A DNA stretch of 64,000 bases from Orbicella faveolata. Taxonomy: Eukaryota; Cnidaria; Anthozoa; Scleractinia; Merulinidae. The DNA lies in NCBI RefSeq assembly GCF_002042975.1, contig NW_018149545.1, forward strand, positions 105,664-169,663, in the 5' to 3' direction. The first letter of the stretch is position 1. Each line of letters starts with the position of its first letter. Positions 12,205-23,914 of the stretch are shown piece by piece. The notes under the pieces were generated by a model. That model did not search any database. It saw nothing but the letters and a program-made list of their open reading frames with translations, and had not been told where the DNA came from. Made by a program: the position numbers and the translations under genes.

Positions 12205-12632
12205 ACCCGACTTCTCCTGCCTCGTCCCCAGGCGCCCCTCTGATTGGAGGGTGGAGCATGTGAATTGTGGGACTGCTGCTCTCGACGCGTTCCACCGTCG
12301 TACCATCAAGCCCCGCGCTCCCGATTTCCCGCCCCTATCGACAAAATGTGACGCCACCTTTGACGAGGTGGTACGCGCTGGTTAGAAATTTTAAAAACAT
12401 CAGTTCAAAAATAAAATGTGATCGCAGTTGAAGATTAAAATGTTTTTAACATTTCGAAATGAAGATATTCTTCCAAGTTAGATTACTATTGCTAGTAATA
12501 TTGACTTCCTTGCTGCATCAAAATTTAATTTTTTTGTTACATGTTCAGCAATATCTCGCGTGCGTTGTTCACTTATTGACAATATTGCCACCGTTCTGGC
12601 CATGTGCCGCGTTACGTGTTGCGCGTTACGCG

Positions 12633-13640
12633 TTATTGGTTTGATTGCATCACGGTCATTGGTGCCACGTCCACCCTCCTGCGATTTTGTTGTCCAGCGG
12701 CACTGTGCATACTTGCGGTGTACAACAACACGGACATTCCTATCTCCAAACAGCGTAGTGACGTAGTGAAGGCGAACCAGGGCCACGGAGAAACGTACTG
12801 CTCGTTCGAAAAAACGCCGTTGACGCCTACGGCGGCGTAAACGAGTAGGGCGGCGGCGCTGAAACTGATCACAGCTGCTGCTACGCAACGCTTGAAGATT
12901 GCCGAGGTCTGTTTCCCTCTTTCCTGTCCTTTAGAAGCTGCTCTGCGTACAAGTTGAAGCGTTTTCCAAATGAGAACAGAGATGTAGCTGTAGAATGAAG
13001 CTAGAGTAAGATATAAAATAATGTTTATTATCTGGCAGGCCAGGATCAAGGCTCTGTATGCCGGAATGAACGAAACAATCATTTCCGAAGCGAAGACGAA
13101 GATGTAATATGGAACTGTGACCAGAGCTATGTTTCGCGTCGTGTACCAGTTCTGAAATCTGCTTTTCATCACGAGGGCATTTCTCAAAACTAGAAAAATG
13201 AGCATGAAGGCTGTGATCAAACAAGGCTGTCCAATTCCCCAGATTACACTCACCACGGTGCTTGAAACATGGCCCTTGGAATGGTAAGCATCCACACACA
13301 AGAACAAACACCTTGATAAACCAAATAAAACGATCTGGCTCAGCACAACCACAGAGACTTTCTTCTGCCGTACACCCCCGCTGTTCTTGCAGATTCCGAG
13401 GAGCGCTACGAGCGCAAAAACACCGACAATACCAAACGACCCGCCGAGTCCGTATTGATGAATATCCCAAGCAGCGCCCCAAGTTTCTACCGCCGTATCC
13501 CACTCTGGAACCGGCTCGGCTGTCGGTTCGCCTGTTGGTTCGACTTCAGCGCCCCAGCCATTTAATTCGTGTTCTGGACTAGCGTACTCTGCTTCGCTTC
13601 CACATGTTTCTTTAGCAGTAGTTTCTGGCCTTGCACTCAT
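12633..13640 (-). CDS. PRRT3/PRRT4-like seven-segment membrane protein, copy 1
   Basis: Intronless 335-aa gene starting at MSARPETT. The extracellular-like N-terminus (1-62) is acidic and holds the family signature P-x-P-E-W-x-x-A-V-x-x-W-G at 44-55, followed by HQYGLG. Hydrophobic segments lie at about 64-84, 95-117, 128-155, 171-192, 197-226, 252-277 and 285-311. Between segments 2 and 3 is the R-C-L-F-L-C-V-D-A-Y motif; after segment 3 comes a basic loop with RNALVMKSRFQNWYTTRN. The order recalls vertebrate proline-rich transmembrane proteins 3 and 4, whose function is unknown, but the long proline-rich N-terminus of those is missing. The antisense and overlapping open frames here are shadows. 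Probably the same physical gene as the copy at 18340. Confidence 0.8.
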   Translation of the reverse strand: MSARPETTAKETCGSEAEYASPEHELNGWGAEVEPTGEPTAEPVPEWDTAVETWGAAWDIHQYGLGGSFGIVGVFALVALLGICKNSGGVRQKKVSVVVLSQIVLFGLSRCLFLCVDAYHSKGHVSSTVVSVIWGIGQPCLITAFMLIFLVLRNALVMKSRFQNWYTTRNIALVTVPYYIFVFASEMIVSFIPAYRALILACQIINIILYLTLASFYSYISVLIWKTLQLVRRAASKGQERGKQTSAIFKRCVAAAVISFSAAALLVYAAVGVNGVFSNEQYVSPWPWFAFTTSLRCLEIGMSVLLYTASMHSAAGQQNRRRVDVAPMTVMQSNQ

Positions 13641-15689
13641 AGTACTGTTTGCGAAGTCGATGGATTCCGGCGGTAATCTTGGCTCTGAGTGAAGTCTTGT
13701 TCAGAAATTCAGTTCTGGGATAAAACTTTATAAGAAGCAGTTTCCACTTCAACAAGTTGAGTGTTTTGTAGTTGATTTGGTTTTGATGTATCGATAACTT
13801 ACTTTGCGTGTTTGGGTGAACTAGCCGTTTTCTCGATGAACCATGGAAAGGTAAAAAAGTTCTTCAATCCTCTACGCATTTTGGCTCTTTGTCAAGACAA
13901 AAGTGCTGTAAAAGATTGTTTTCTTCGGTGCCTCTGAAGAAAACTCTTTGACTCAACCGCGGCACGTACTGAGTTCGGACGACAGATGCTGTCACAAATT
14001 AAATATTGTGTCACCACCTAATAACAAAGAGTTCCAAGATTATTTTTTTTACCAGCTTCAACAGTGATTATTTCGTTGCAAGACATCTTTTTTACTAGTC
14101 AACAAAGCGCTATTAATCAGCAGTGTTACGCAATTCTGGACTCGGTAAACTCTCGAATATGTCTCGCGTCTTATTGTTCAACTGAAAAAACCAATGCAAA
14201 ATGAATTTAAGTTGTATTCCCAAACTACGCTCAGTTAGGCAACTCGAAATGCATTTCCTGGTTTCTCACAAAACTGGCGATTACTTTATTTATTATTCAT
14301 GAATCAAGAGCGAGTGTTCGTGTAATTAACGCCTTTTCTTCGAAAGCTTTGTTTCACAAATGTAAGTGCTACAAAACTATTTTCTCTCCTCCCGCTATTG
14401 TCAAAATAAGTCTGCGCTGGGTTGAGACTTATTCTATTTTTGCTCATTATATCGACATGTAACATTTTCTGCCTGTTTGTCATCGAGGTTTGAGAAAAAT
14501 ACAAGGAAAACAAATCGTTTATTTGTTTATTGGAAGAACAAGCCTTTCTAGTCATTTTTGCGCCAGCTTAAGGTCTTATATTACACAGTGTATCATTGCT
14601 TATATTGCTTGCTTCTCCGTTAAAACTCATAAATCCTTTTTTGTAATACATTAGCCTTTCCACATATCAAAATTTGATTTATGTTCTCCTTTGTAATAAC
14701 AAACCAATGTTCGCAGTCTCAAAGCGAGTTCGAACAAAGCACATTGTATGTTCTAAAAAAGGGAGGCGACATCTTTAGCATAGTCTATATTAATGTCCGT
14801 GATTCACCATTACCAGAAATTGTTACTTCTTTCGTTAGTTAGATATCTCGATATCGTTTTCTCACGCTCTCGAATCATACTCCTCTTTACTATCGATGTG
14901 TTGACACCTACGTTTTTCAAGTAATTAACACCCGTAACTGTTCTTGTGACTTGAATTTGACATCGCATTTTTATTTTTTGCTCTTTTGTTGTCGGTTCAA
15001 CTTCATTCATGTCTATTCAAAAGTTGACAAACCCCATTAGCAAAGTTGTTTTGACTCTTGAGAGTGTTTAAAATAAAATAGTGGTACTCAATATTTTTGC
15101 ATTGATTTGTAAACCATGGCGTGGAAATTTGGTGATCGGTCGATATAAGTTGAGTTTCCCAGTTGCACGACATAATGGCCTTTTTCGTGAAAGCTAGTTG
15201 ACTTTTTTGGTAATGGTGAACTGTCAACTAACGTTTTCACGCAATTAACACCCACTGACATGTGCGAGTTTCTCTTTATTATCATGAATTCTTTTCTTGC
15301 CAAAAATAATACTTCCATTTTCAAACTCCAGCCGGTTAAAAAACTCAATTTAATTGTGTTAAACCGCCCTTGTTGTTCCGAAACTTGAATGGACCTGACA
15401 AATTAAGTAAACTCGAAGGTGGTTTTTCTTTTCAAAAAAAAAGCTACTGCTGACTAAAAGTTTTTTGTAATTCAGTACTTCTTTGATAGGAAGTTAACTA
15501 ACTCGACCGATTCATTTCTTCACAATGGCATTATTCATTTGGTGAATTTATTATTGATGAATATATTTTTCACACCTGCTAATTCACCACCGAATTAACA
15601 CGCTTCCTATTTAAGTTATTTTTCAAGTTTGTAAACCATCGACCTTTCCTTGTACCAAAGGTAAAACTTGTTTCAAACCATTAGCAATA
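13641..15689. other. Upstream region of PRRT-like copy 1, no gene seen
   Basis: AT-rich DNA that should contain the promoter of the minus-strand gene next to 13640. Several short minus-strand frames occur between 14304 and 15348, but none has a recognisable domain, signal peptide or splice partner, so I read them as chance. Confidence 0.5.
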
Positions 15690-16320
15690 GCTACTAAGCG
15701 ATACTTCCATGTGGTACTGCTGACGGTTTATCACGCTGTATAAAATGATTATAACTTTCAAGTCTGTGGACGAAACCATATTGCGAGCTTTCAAATGAAA
15801 GCTATTGAGCAGTACTTTCATGTGGTTCTGTTTATTAAGCTGTACGAGGTGGTTCTAACTTTTAAGTCTGTGGATAAAACCCTAGTGTGTGACCACTCAA
15901 ATGAAAGCTATTGAGCAGTACTTTCAGTGGTTCTGTTTATTAAGCTGTACAAGGTGGTTCTAACTTTGAAGTCTGATGATGAAACCCTGGTGTGTGACCG
16001 CTCAAATGAAAGCTGTTGAGCAGTACTTTCATGCGGTACTGTTTATTATTAAGCTGTAAAAGGTGGTTCTAACTTTCAAGTCTGTGGATGAAACCCTAGC
16101 GTGTGACCATTACAGTGAAAGCTATTGAGCCGTACTTTCATGTGGTACTGTTTATTATGCTGTACAAGGTGGTTCTAACTTTAGTCTGTGGATGAAACCC
16201 TAGTGTCTGACCATTCAAGTGAAAGCTATTGAGCAGTACTTTCACGGGGTATTGTTTTCTTTAGGAAGGAAGCTGGTTCTAAGTTAATGAAAGAAACCCT
16301 AGTGTGTTAAGTGTTTCAAC
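15690..16320 (+). repeat. ~105-bp minisatellite, about six units
   Basis: The anchor GAAAGCTATTGAGCAGTACT and close variants recur at 15798, 15903, 16008, 16117 and 16221, a period of 104-109 bp. Each unit also holds AAACCCTAGTGTGTGACC and GGTGGTTCTAACTTT. The same family, reversed and more decayed, lies in SRPRA intron 9. Confidence 0.85.
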
Positions 16321-16754
16321 CACCTGGCGATTTGAAGTATAAATTTTAATTTTAAGCTTTGACATGTATGTCGGTAATAAAAAGGTTACATAACAGTTAC
16401 ATTGCACTGTTTTGTAACCATTTGTTTTGCGATACTTTGCTTTTGTTCCCTTTTGGCACGTTATCTTGACCGGTTATTAAGCTTTTGTGATCTTTCTGCA
16501 TTCGTTCGACGTTTTAAGCAAACTTCTCACGGTCTGAAAAACTCGAAATCCGGGCAATTCTGAGCCAAGTTTGGAAAATAATTTCGAATAAAGTCAATAA
16601 AACTAGCATTTTTCGAAATACCCTTGGTCCCAGAGTTTCCCTTTCTTCTTTCATGACCTGCATGTCCAAAACTTCGCAGCAAAACAATTTATTTTTTCTT
16701 CCGGCCACGTATTCCTTCCGACTTCTATCGATCGTTTAGGAGTACAGTTGCAAT

Positions 16755-17066
16755 ACCGTAAACTGCCGCTGATAGCCCCTCCGCTTATAAGCCCCTTCGG
16801 TTATAAGCCCCTCCGCTTATAAGCCCCTTCGGTTATAGGCCCAAAAATACATCCGAATAAGAGCCCCCCTCTCTAACTTTCCTTGTCTTGAATTCGTTTC
16901 ATTATGATGTTTAGAGCTTAATTAAAGAACCGGTAAATGAAAAACCTATTTCGATCAACATGTGCAGCTATAGCTCTTTTCCAAACGTTTTTTTATTCCG
17001 GCTTTAAGCTCCGTCGGATATAAGCCCCTTGTGTAAGCCCAGGGCTCATTCGCGGCAGTTTACGGT
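16755..17066. mobile_element. 312-bp MITE, TIR ACCGTAAACTGCCGC
   Basis: The left end ACCGTAAACTGCCGC and the right end GCGGCAGTTTACGGT are inverted copies. Inside are repeats of CTTATAAGCCCCTCCG and CTTCGGTTATAAGCCCC, echoed near the right end. It is non-coding. Its twin at 22462-22773 is the duplicated copy. Confidence 0.85.
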
Positions 17067-17911
17067 GTAGCGTAAAAGCTAAAGATTACATAAACCTAAG
17101 ATACTCTGAAATCTAAAGACGGGTGAAGTTTAGGCTAAATCTAGGACTAATATTAATTGCTCAGTCGGGGAAATAACAAACAAGTGCTGTCTTAGGTCGG
17201 CACAGAGCTCCGATTCTCCTTATCCAATCAAAAACTAGCGCCAGTGCTCCCGAACAACTTCGGTGATCGCAGGCTCATTCAATTCTCGGGGACCCCATAC
17301 AAGACCACCCAAGTAAAATACTAAAATTGTTTCTGGAGCTCAATCTTTCCCCATACTTAACCAATCTTAGGTTATTATTACTTCTTTGCTGTTTTCCTAC
17401 CTTTTTGAACTATCACTGGAATCAGTTTGAGCTTTTTTGACTAATGGAAGGATATAATCTGTTGTTCAAGGAGTAGACTTTTTTTACTTAAACTAATTTC
17501 AAAATTATTTTTGTTTTAAAGAACAGAAAGTACGAGTCTTCTATTTCTAACATCATTTCAGCTTAAACCATAGTTAGCAGCTACTATAACTATGCTTAAA
17601 TACAAGAAAAAGAATCACACAAAAAAAAAACAATTTTGAGTTAAATTTGCCGTGCAAAATACAAAACGCTCTGAGCCAAAAAAAAGTGTTGAAATAAAGC
17701 TATAAAACTTAATTATTTTGTTCACAGCGGTCAAACGCAAATAAACTTTCTTTGCCTTTGTAAGGAACTGTTTGAAGGATCTTGACGTTAAAATGCAGGG
17801 GCGTAGCCCCGTTTTGTAAGCCTTTTTTAAGCAAACAACTTACAGCAGGTGGCGAAAACGACGTGACAATCTGCTGAGTACCTTCACTTTGACACAGTGT
17901 GCTCCCCACCN
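17067..17911. other. AT-rich DNA up to the single-N junction
   Basis: No gene is visible. The stretch ends in GCTCCCCACC at 17910 and an N at 17911, where the sequence restarts as a copy of 12205. Confidence 0.5.
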
Positions 17912-18339
17912 ACCCGACTTCTCCTGCCTCGTCCCCAGGCGCCCCTCTGATTGGAGGGTGGAGCATGTGAATTGTGGGACTGCTGCTCTCGACGCGTTCC
18001 ACCGTCGTACCATCAAGCCCCGCGCTCCCGATTTCCCGCCCCTATCGACAAAATGTGACGCCACCTTTGACGAGGTGGTACGCGCTGGTTAGAAATTTTA
18101 AAAACATCAGTTCAAAAATAAAATGTGATCGCAGTTGAAGATTAAAATGTTTTTAACATTTCGAAATGAAGATATTCTTCCAAGTTAGATTACTATTGCT
18201 AGTAATATTGACTTCCTTGCTGCATCAAAATTTAATTTTTTTGTTACATGTTCAGCAATATCTCGCGTGCGTTGTTCACTTATTGACAATATTGCCACCG
18301 TTCTGGCCATGTGCCGCGTTACGTGTTGCGCGTTACGCG

Positions 18340-19347
18340 TTATTGGTTTGATTGCATCACGGTCATTGGTGCCACGTCCACCCTCCTGCGATTTTGTTGT
18401 CCAGCGGCACTGTGCATACTTGCGGTGTACAACAACACGGACATTCCTATCTCCAAACAGCGTAGTGACGTAGTGAAGGCGAACCAGGGCCACGGAGAAA
18501 CGTACTGCTCGTTCGAAAAAACGCCGTTGACGCCTACGGCGGCGTAAACGAGTAGGGCGGCGGCGCTGAAACTGATCACAGCTGCTGCTACGCAACGCTT
18601 GAAGATTGCCGAGGTCTGTTTCCCTCTTTCCTGTCCTTTAGAAGCTGCTCTGCGTACAAGTTGAAGCGTTTTCCAAATGAGAACAGAGATGTAGCTGTAG
18701 AATGAAGCTAGAGTAAGATATAAAATAATGTTTATTATCTGGCAGGCCAGGATCAAGGCTCTGTATGCCGGAATGAACGAAACAATCATTTCCGAAGCGA
18801 AGACGAAGATGTAATATGGAACTGTGACCAGAGCTATGTTTCGCGTCGTGTACCAGTTCTGAAATCTGCTTTTCATCACGAGGGCATTTCTCAAAACTAG
18901 AAAAATGAGCATGAAGGCTGTGATCAAACAAGGCTGTCCAATTCCCCAGATTACACTCACCACGGTGCTTGAAACATGGCCCTTGGAATGGTAAGCATCC
19001 ACACACAAGAACAAACACCTTGATAAACCAAATAAAACGATCTGGCTCAGCACAACCACAGAGACTTTCTTCTGCCGTACACCCCCGCTGTTCTTGCAGA
19101 TTCCGAGGAGCGCTACGAGCGCAAAAACACCGACAATACCAAACGACCCGCCGAGTCCGTATTGATGAATATCCCAAGCAGCGCCCCAAGTTTCTACCGC
19201 CGTATCCCACTCTGGAACCGGCTCGGCTGTCGGTTCGCCTGTTGGTTCGACTTCAGCGCCCCAGCCATTTAATTCGTGTTCTGGACTAGCGTACTCTGCT
19301 TCGCTTCCACATGTTTCTTTAGCAGTAGTTTCTGGCCTTGCACTCAT
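18340..19347 (-). CDS. PRRT3/PRRT4-like membrane protein, copy 2 (identical to copy 1)
   Basis: The 335-aa product is identical to that at 12633-13640, and the flanks are identical as well. No base difference was noticed in coding or non-coding parts, so there is no sign of independent evolution. I treat it as the same gene counted twice by the assembly. If the duplication is real it is extremely young. The domain layout is that of copy 1: signature near residue 45, seven hydrophobic segments and a short basic C-terminus. Confidence 0.6.
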   Translation of the reverse strand: MSARPETTAKETCGSEAEYASPEHELNGWGAEVEPTGEPTAEPVPEWDTAVETWGAAWDIHQYGLGGSFGIVGVFALVALLGICKNSGGVRQKKVSVVVLSQIVLFGLSRCLFLCVDAYHSKGHVSSTVVSVIWGIGQPCLITAFMLIFLVLRNALVMKSRFQNWYTTRNIALVTVPYYIFVFASEMIVSFIPAYRALILACQIINIILYLTLASFYSYISVLIWKTLQLVRRAASKGQERGKQTSAIFKRCVAAAVISFSAAALLVYAAVGVNGVFSNEQYVSPWPWFAFTTSLRCLEIGMSVLLYTASMHSAAGQQNRRRVDVAPMTVMQSNQ

Positions 19348-21396
19348 AGTACTGTTTGCGAAGTCGATGGATTCCGGCGGTAATCTTGGCTCTGAGTGAA
19401 GTCTTGTTCAGAAATTCAGTTCTGGGATAAAACTTTATAAGAAGCAGTTTCCACTTCAACAAGTTGAGTGTTTTGTAGTTGATTTGGTTTTGATGTATCG
19501 ATAACTTACTTTGCGTGTTTGGGTGAACTAGCCGTTTTCTCGATGAACCATGGAAAGGTAAAAAAGTTCTTCAATCCTCTACGCATTTTGGCTCTTTGTC
19601 AAGACAAAAGTGCTGTAAAAGATTGTTTTCTTCGGTGCCTCTGAAGAAAACTCTTTGACTCAACCGCGGCACGTACTGAGTTCGGACGACAGATGCTGTC
19701 ACAAATTAAATATTGTGTCACCACCTAATAACAAAGAGTTCCAAGATTATTTTTTTTACCAGCTTCAACAGTGATTATTTCGTTGCAAGACATCTTTTTT
19801 ACTAGTCAACAAAGCGCTATTAATCAGCAGTGTTACGCAATTCTGGACTCGGTAAACTCTCGAATATGTCTCGCGTCTTATTGTTCAACTGAAAAAACCA
19901 ATGCAAAATGAATTTAAGTTGTATTCCCAAACTACGCTCAGTTAGGCAACTCGAAATGCATTTCCTGGTTTCTCACAAAACTGGCGATTACTTTATTTAT
20001 TATTCATGAATCAAGAGCGAGTGTTCGTGTAATTAACGCCTTTTCTTCGAAAGCTTTGTTTCACAAATGTAAGTGCTACAAAACTATTTTCTCTCCTCCC
20101 GCTATTGTCAAAATAAGTCTGCGCTGGGTTGAGACTTATTCTATTTTTGCTCATTATATCGACATGTAACATTTTCTGCCTGTTTGTCATCGAGGTTTGA
20201 GAAAAATACAAGGAAAACAAATCGTTTATTTGTTTATTGGAAGAACAAGCCTTTCTAGTCATTTTTGCGCCAGCTTAAGGTCTTATATTACACAGTGTAT
20301 CATTGCTTATATTGCTTGCTTCTCCGTTAAAACTCATAAATCCTTTTTTGTAATACATTAGCCTTTCCACATATCAAAATTTGATTTATGTTCTCCTTTG
20401 TAATAACAAACCAATGTTCGCAGTCTCAAAGCGAGTTCGAACAAAGCACATTGTATGTTCTAAAAAAGGGAGGCGACATCTTTAGCATAGTCTATATTAA
20501 TGTCCGTGATTCACCATTACCAGAAATTGTTACTTCTTTCGTTAGTTAGATATCTCGATATCGTTTTCTCACGCTCTCGAATCATACTCCTCTTTACTAT
20601 CGATGTGTTGACACCTACGTTTTTCAAGTAATTAACACCCGTAACTGTTCTTGTGACTTGAATTTGACATCGCATTTTTATTTTTTGCTCTTTTGTTGTC
20701 GGTTCAACTTCATTCATGTCTATTCAAAAGTTGACAAACCCCATTAGCAAAGTTGTTTTGACTCTTGAGAGTGTTTAAAATAAAATAGTGGTACTCAATA
20801 TTTTTGCATTGATTTGTAAACCATGGCGTGGAAATTTGGTGATCGGTCGATATAAGTTGAGTTTCCCAGTTGCACGACATAATGGCCTTTTTCGTGAAAG
20901 CTAGTTGACTTTTTTGGTAATGGTGAACTGTCAACTAACGTTTTCACGCAATTAACACCCACTGACATGTGCGAGTTTCTCTTTATTATCATGAATTCTT
21001 TTCTTGCCAAAAATAATACTTCCATTTTCAAACTCCAGCCGGTTAAAAAACTCAATTTAATTGTGTTAAACCGCCCTTGTTGTTCCGAAACTTGAATGGA
21101 CCTGACAAATTAAGTAAACTCGAAGGTGGTTTTTCTTTTCAAAAAAAAAGCTACTGCTGACTAAAAGTTTTTTGTAATTCAGTACTTCTTTGATAGGAAG
21201 TTAACTAACTCGACCGATTCATTTCTTCACAATGGCATTATTCATTTGGTGAATTTATTATTGATGAATATATTTTTCACACCTGCTAATTCACCACCGA
21301 ATTAACACGCTTCCTATTTAAGTTATTTTTCAAGTTTGTAAACCATCGACCTTTCCTTGTACCAAAGGTAAAACTTGTTTCAAACCATTAGCAATA
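19348..21396. other. Duplicate of 13641-15689
   Basis: This is the upstream region of PRRT-like copy 2, the same as that of copy 1. No additional gene is seen. Confidence 0.6.
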
Positions 21397-22027
21397 GCTA
21401 CTAAGCGATACTTCCATGTGGTACTGCTGACGGTTTATCACGCTGTATAAAATGATTATAACTTTCAAGTCTGTGGACGAAACCATATTGCGAGCTTTCA
21501 AATGAAAGCTATTGAGCAGTACTTTCATGTGGTTCTGTTTATTAAGCTGTACGAGGTGGTTCTAACTTTTAAGTCTGTGGATAAAACCCTAGTGTGTGAC
21601 CACTCAAATGAAAGCTATTGAGCAGTACTTTCAGTGGTTCTGTTTATTAAGCTGTACAAGGTGGTTCTAACTTTGAAGTCTGATGATGAAACCCTGGTGT
21701 GTGACCGCTCAAATGAAAGCTGTTGAGCAGTACTTTCATGCGGTACTGTTTATTATTAAGCTGTAAAAGGTGGTTCTAACTTTCAAGTCTGTGGATGAAA
21801 CCCTAGCGTGTGACCATTACAGTGAAAGCTATTGAGCCGTACTTTCATGTGGTACTGTTTATTATGCTGTACAAGGTGGTTCTAACTTTAGTCTGTGGAT
21901 GAAACCCTAGTGTCTGACCATTCAAGTGAAAGCTATTGAGCAGTACTTTCACGGGGTATTGTTTTCTTTAGGAAGGAAGCTGGTTCTAAGTTAATGAAAG
22001 AAACCCTAGTGTGTTAAGTGTTTCAAC
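21397..22027 (+). repeat. ~105-bp minisatellite, duplicate array
   Basis: Identical to the array at 15690-16320, unit by unit. Minisatellites normally drift fast in unit number, so perfect identity supports a recent or artefactual copy. Confidence 0.85.
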
Positions 22028-22461
22028 CACCTGGCGATTTGAAGTATAAATTTTAATTTTAAGCTTTGACATGTATGTCGGTAATAAAAAGGTTACATAA
22101 CAGTTACATTGCACTGTTTTGTAACCATTTGTTTTGCGATACTTTGCTTTTGTTCCCTTTTGGCACGTTATCTTGACCGGTTATTAAGCTTTTGTGATCT
22201 TTCTGCATTCGTTCGACGTTTTAAGCAAACTTCTCACGGTCTGAAAAACTCGAAATCCGGGCAATTCTGAGCCAAGTTTGGAAAATAATTTCGAATAAAG
22301 TCAATAAAACTAGCATTTTTCGAAATACCCTTGGTCCCAGAGTTTCCCTTTCTTCTTTCATGACCTGCATGTCCAAAACTTCGCAGCAAAACAATTTATT
22401 TTTTCTTCCGGCCACGTATTCCTTCCGACTTCTATCGATCGTTTAGGAGTACAGTTGCAAT

Positions 22462-22773
22462 ACCGTAAACTGCCGCTGATAGCCCCTCCGCTTATAAGCC
22501 CCTTCGGTTATAAGCCCCTCCGCTTATAAGCCCCTTCGGTTATAGGCCCAAAAATACATCCGAATAAGAGCCCCCCTCTCTAACTTTCCTTGTCTTGAAT
22601 TCGTTTCATTATGATGTTTAGAGCTTAATTAAAGAACCGGTAAATGAAAAACCTATTTCGATCAACATGTGCAGCTATAGCTCTTTTCCAAACGTTTTTT
22701 TATTCCGGCTTTAAGCTCCGTCGGATATAAGCCCCTTGTGTAAGCCCAGGGCTCATTCGCGGCAGTTTACGGT
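22462..22773. mobile_element. 312-bp MITE, duplicate copy
   Basis: The same element as at 16755-17066, carried along in the 5.7-kb copy. The TIRs are intact. Confidence 0.85.
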
Positions 22774-23610
22774 GTAGCGTAAAAGCTAAAGATTACATAA
22801 ACCTAAGATACTCTGAAATCTAAAGACGGGTGAAGTTTAGGCTAAATCTAGGACTAATATTAATTGCTCAGTCGGGGAAATAACAAACAAGTGCTGTCTT
22901 AGGTCGGCACAGAGCTCCGATTCTCCTTATCCAATCAAAAACTAGCGCCAGTGCTCCCGAACAACTTCGGTGATCGCAGGCTCATTCAATTCTCGGGGAC
23001 CCCATACAAGACCACCCAAGTAAAATACTAAAATTGTTTCTGGAGCTCAATCTTTCCCCATACTTAACCAATCTTAGGTTATTATTACTTCTTTGCTGTT
23101 TTCCTACCTTTTTGAACTATCACTGGAATCAGTTTGAGCTTTTTTGACTAATGGAAGGATATAATCTGTTGTTCAAGGAGTAGACTTTTTTTACTTAAAC
23201 TAATTTCAAAATTATTTTTGTTTTAAAGAACAGAAAGTACGAGTCTTCTATTTCTAACATCATTTCAGCTTAAACCATAGTTAGCAGCTACTATAACTAT
23301 GCTTAAATACAAGAAAAAGAATCACACAAAAAAAAAACAATTTTGAGTTAAATTTGCCGTGCAAAATACAAAACGCTCTGAGCCAAAAAAAAGTGTTGAA
23401 ATAAAGCTATAAAACTTAATTATTTTGTTCACAGCGGTCAAACGCAAATAAACTTTCTTTGCCTTTGTAAGGAACTGTTTGAAGGATCTTGACGTTAAAA
23501 TGCAGGGGCGTAGCCCCGTTTTGTAAGCCTTTTTTAAGCAAACAACTTACAGCAGGTGGCGAAAACGACGTGACAATCTGCTGAGTACCTTCACTTTGAC
23601 ACAGTGTGCT

Positions 23611-23914
23611 CCCCCCCCCCCCCCCCTTGACAAATCCTGGCTATACCCCTGAAATGTGTAACACTTTTTTTGTTGTTGTTGTAAGAAAACGTAGCTGACA
23701 CGAGTAGTGGCATTAGGGCAGATTACGTGCTGGTAAACAAGGTGGAAAACATTTGGTTTATTCTCTATGCAAACACGGCGTGCAAAGCTGATCTTTTCAG
23801 TGACGCGCCTGAGCGGCAGTTTTTGCGAGAATCGTTCGCGCAGAGCTGCCGGGCCATACCTTCGGTCGCTGTGGAATTATTTCCAGTGACTGTTTAGCAT
23901 CATCTAGAGAACAC
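23611..23914. other. C-run and 3' flank of PRRT-like gene 3
   Basis: A run of about 16 C at 23611 is the likely reason for the assembly break in the upstream copy. The rest is ordinary intergenic DNA on the 3' side of the minus-strand gene that ends at 23915. Confidence 0.5.

Larger units (their letters stand above)
12205..23614. repeat. Two abutted identical 5.7-kb copies (12205-17907 and 17912-23614)
   Basis: Everything from 12205 to 17907 recurs at a constant offset of 5707 bases. Identity looks complete, including intergenic DNA, minisatellite units and the MITE. The junction is a C-run ending at 17910, a single N at 17911, then a restart at the first base of the copy. The second copy reads on through a longer C-run at 23611. 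This is most simply an unmerged contig overlap or haplotype copy. A very recent true tandem duplication is possible but less likely. Confidence 0.85.

Noticed and set aside
12478-13582. Long antisense and overlapping frames (up to 190 aa) over PRRT-like copy 1, and the same over copy 2, gene 3 and gene 5
   Set aside because: They lie in other frames of a clear membrane-protein gene, have no motifs, and follow from its codon use.
14304-15348. Four short minus-strand frames upstream of PRRT-like copy 1
   Set aside because: AT-rich chance frames with no features. Their repetition at 20011-21055 is only the assembly duplicate.
15690-16320. CRISPR-like array
   Set aside because: The 105-bp units are repeated in full without unique spacers, in a eukaryotic genome. 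It is a minisatellite.
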